NCBI GenBank assembly: GCA_045106735.1 | Contig: JBGCEZ010000030.1 | Location: 1-64,000, forward strand | Length of the DNA stretch: 64,000 nt | Direction of reading: 5' to 3' | Source: JBGCEZ01 sp045106735 | GTDB lineage: Bacteria > Planctomycetota > Phycisphaerae > Phycisphaerales > SM1A02 | Shown: piece by piece, positions 62,495-64,000 of the stretch | Layout of the letters: each line of letters opens with the position of its first letter | Position numbering within the stretch: position 1 is the first letter of the stretch | Program-made: the position numbers and the translations under genes | Notes under the pieces: model-generated | Told to the model about the DNA's origin: nothing | What the model saw: only the letters and a program-made list of their open reading frames with translations | Database searches by the model: none

Positions 62495-63931
62495 TCAGCG
62501 GCTCGATCCGCCGCTCGGGTCGGGCTCAGCGGATGCTGCTTCCGGCGAACGGTCGGGGACCGCGCCCGGAACCACTTCCACCAACGGAGGGTCGGCCGCC
62601 TCGGCCGCCGTGCCGTCCATCATCGCCCGGACCGACGGTCGCTTTAGGAACCACTGCAATTCGTCGGCGATGCCCTCGGCCAAGGCGTCGGGTTGCATGG
62701 CCTCGGGCAGGACGTTCCACGCGTAGGTCTCGATCTCGAAATGCCGGACGCCGCGATCGAATGCCGCGCTCACGGCCTCGTCAATCATCGGCGCGGTCGA
62801 TGCCAATGGCGTGAGATCATCAGCGTGGATCGGCACGTGGAAGTGCACGCGCCAATGTTCGTCGACGGGATCGCCCGCGGCGGAATCCGACGTCGCCGGG
62901 CGGCGGGCCCGGGTGATCGCCATCGGCAGATCATCAAGCAATTCCACCGGACCGTCGGAGCGCCGGCGAATGGCCGTCTGGTGCAAGAAACGAGGCTCGG
63001 CGAACGCGTCCAGGCGTTCGAGGGCCGCGGCCCGAACGGCCTCCGGCATCCGGCGAAAATCGATGTCGAGCGCGGCCGAAACTTGGATCTTGCCGACGTG
63101 GATCCCCGCTGCGTCAAAGACCCGCATGCTTTCGGCTTGCCCATCGAACATGACGGCCGCATGGCAAACGTCATGGCAGACCCGCAGATGCCGGCGCACC
63201 ACGCGTTCCTCGGTCGCCGACGCCCCGGCCAGGAGCCATTGCTCAAAGAACCGCACCACATCGCCGGGCCGGTCCAGCACGCATCCCGGTTCCGGCTCGA
63301 GGTCGACGTGTACGAACACACCGGTTCGACGTTCAAGTTCCGCCAAGTGCATCGCCGTCAACCGCAGATGCAAGACCGCACGTTGCATGGCGTCGTCGTC
63401 GGTCCACGCCCGCCAGCCGATGGGAAGCGTCGAAATGCTTGCTTCATCGCCGGCATCGTGCAAAGCAGCGATGATCTCGGCCAAATCGCGGGTGAACGCG
63501 AGTCGGCGCGGATCATCCCAACTCGGACGGTACACCGCGTGCTTGACCGACCGACGATGGAAGTTCCCGGCCGGAAAACCGTTGAACGTGAACGCTTGCA
63601 GGCCGAGTTCGGCGAGGTCGTCCCGCAACGCGGCCACGCCATCTTCGGCCCGAAGTTCGCGCGCCGCATCGGCGGCCAACCACAGTCCGATCCCCATCGG
63701 CTGCGTCCAGCGGGCATCGGTGCCGACGTTGATGAGCCGCTCACGCACCGCCCGGGCGTGGACCCGCAGGTTCTCGCGCACGCCACTCAGCGCGGTGCCG
63801 GCGTGCACGTTGGTGCAGTAACCGATGCGCAGACCTGCGGCGGTCGCCGCCCGCGCATCCGCGTTCGTGATGATGTCCGGACTGGCGTTCGGACTGGCGT
63901 TCGCCGCGCCAGAGGCTTCCGGGCGCGTCAT
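62495..63931 (-). CDS. eboE: EboE-like TIM-barrel metabolite traffic protein
   Basis: A 478-residue xylose-isomerase-like TIM-barrel protein that matches EboE closely: RIGYCTNVHAGTALSGVRENL, MGIGLWLAADAARELRAEDG, FTFNGFPAGNFHRRSVKHAVYRPSWDDPRRLAFTRDLAEI, STLPIGWRAW, HVDLEPEPGCVL, RVCHDVCHAAVMFDG and GIHVGKIQVSAALDIDF. These give the barrel core with likely metal-binding His/Glu. The first 30 residues are low-complexity (NASPNASPD repeat) and the tail of 40 residues is acidic. In cyanobacteria ebo genes are needed to export the scytonemin monomer; no enzymatic reaction is known. The start overlaps the stop of an upstream partial gene (ATGA). Confidence 0.9.
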   Translation of the reverse strand: MTRPEASGAANASPNASPDIITNADARAATAAGLRIGYCTNVHAGTALSGVRENLRVHARAVRERLINVGTDARWTQPMGIGLWLAADAARELRAEDGVAALRDDLAELGLQAFTFNGFPAGNFHRRSVKHAVYRPSWDDPRRLAFTRDLAEIIAALHDAGDEASISTLPIGWRAWTDDDAMQRAVLHLRLTAMHLAELERRTGVFVHVDLEPEPGCVLDRPGDVVRFFEQWLLAGASATEERVVRRHLRVCHDVCHAAVMFDGQAESMRVFDAAGIHVGKIQVSAALDIDFRRMPEAVRAAALERLDAFAEPRFLHQTAIRRRSDGPVELLDDLPMAITRARRPATSDSAAGDPVDEHWRVHFHVPIHADDLTPLASTAPMIDEAVSAAFDRGVRHFEIETYAWNVLPEAMQPDALAEGIADELQWFLKRPSVRAMMDGTAAEAADPPLVEVVPGAVPDRSPEAASAEPDPSGGSSR

Positions 63932-64000
63932 GACCTCGCCCCTTCGCCGCGGGCCGCGATCACGCGGCGCATGACCGGGATATCGATCTCGTGCACGTCA
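63928..64000 (-). CDS. C-terminal end of a probable eboD (3-dehydroquinate synthase-like)
   Basis: Only the last 24 codons are in the window, ending EIDIPVMRRVIAARGEGARS with a TGA that overlaps the eboE ATG. The VHEID stretch resembles the end of EboD proteins (sugar phosphate cyclase/dehydroquinate synthase-like), and eboD commonly precedes eboE, so eboD is the likely identity. It could instead be another ebo gene; the fragment is too short to decide. Confidence 0.4.
   Translation of the reverse strand, partial: DVHEIDIPVMRRVIAARGEGARS

Overview
The window is a GC-rich stretch of bacterial chromosome with densely packed genes on both strands. The most likely source is a planctomycete of the Phycisphaerae type. 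Three secreted proteins end in the short Asp-rich, Cys-terminated dockerin-like repeats (GC-type dockerin) common in that group. There is a murC-murB-ddl-ftsQ string with no ftsA or ftsZ after it, twin bactofilins, and many housekeeping proteins with Ala/Pro-rich extensions. Taxonomy is inferred from these features, not from a marker-gene search.

Layout. 1-9345: a solute-binding protein (cut by the left edge), pyrF, then a + strand run of a DUF971 protein, a thioesterase, a glycosyltransferase, pdxA, a DinB protein, glycyl-tRNA synthetase, a CsaA-like protein and two bactofilins. 9431-17331: a sigma-54 response regulator, divergent across a 13-bp tandem-repeat array from murC-murB-ddl-ftsQ plus a membrane protein. 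17400-21934: a CII-like regulator overlapping a DNA methyltransferase, then an NrtR-like NUDIX regulator, an SPFH protein and a NAD-kinase-like protein. 22257-34318: three GC-dockerin secreted proteins (FG-GAP, beta-helix, vanadium haloperoxidase) interspersed with an HNH-like protein, GNAT, nicotinamidase, an AAA ATPase and tRNA-Ser(UGA). 34665-39783: a CheB-CheR-PAS fusion overlapping a bacteriophytochrome, neither with a kinase domain. 40007-52286: sat-cysC (PAPS synthesis), a lipoprotein of unknown function, and an exopolysaccharide set (three glycosyltransferases or candidates, an O-antigen ligase/polymerase, a flippase and a sulfotransferase). 52596-59624: Mrp/ApbC, an exported protein, a CPBP protease, rplM-rpsI and a DUF1294 protein. 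59668-64000: a minus-strand ebo cluster (end of a probable eboD, then eboE, eboC, eboF) running off the right edge.

How they may work together (inference). sat and cysC can make PAPS, the donor used by the sulfotransferase in the polysaccharide set, so a sulfated surface glycan is plausible. NrtR, the NAD-kinase-like protein and nicotinamidase all point to NAD metabolism. The ebo genes belong to a cluster known to help export or traffic small metabolites. The phytochrome/CheB-CheR pair suggests red-light input feeding a methylation-type signalling system.

Two patterns run through the window. Many noncoding gaps hold a short tandem repeat with its own unit (9, 10, 12, 13, 14, 15 or 22 bp). 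Several genes carry a TAnnnT -10 element only 6-10 bp before the start codon, which suggests leaderless mRNAs.
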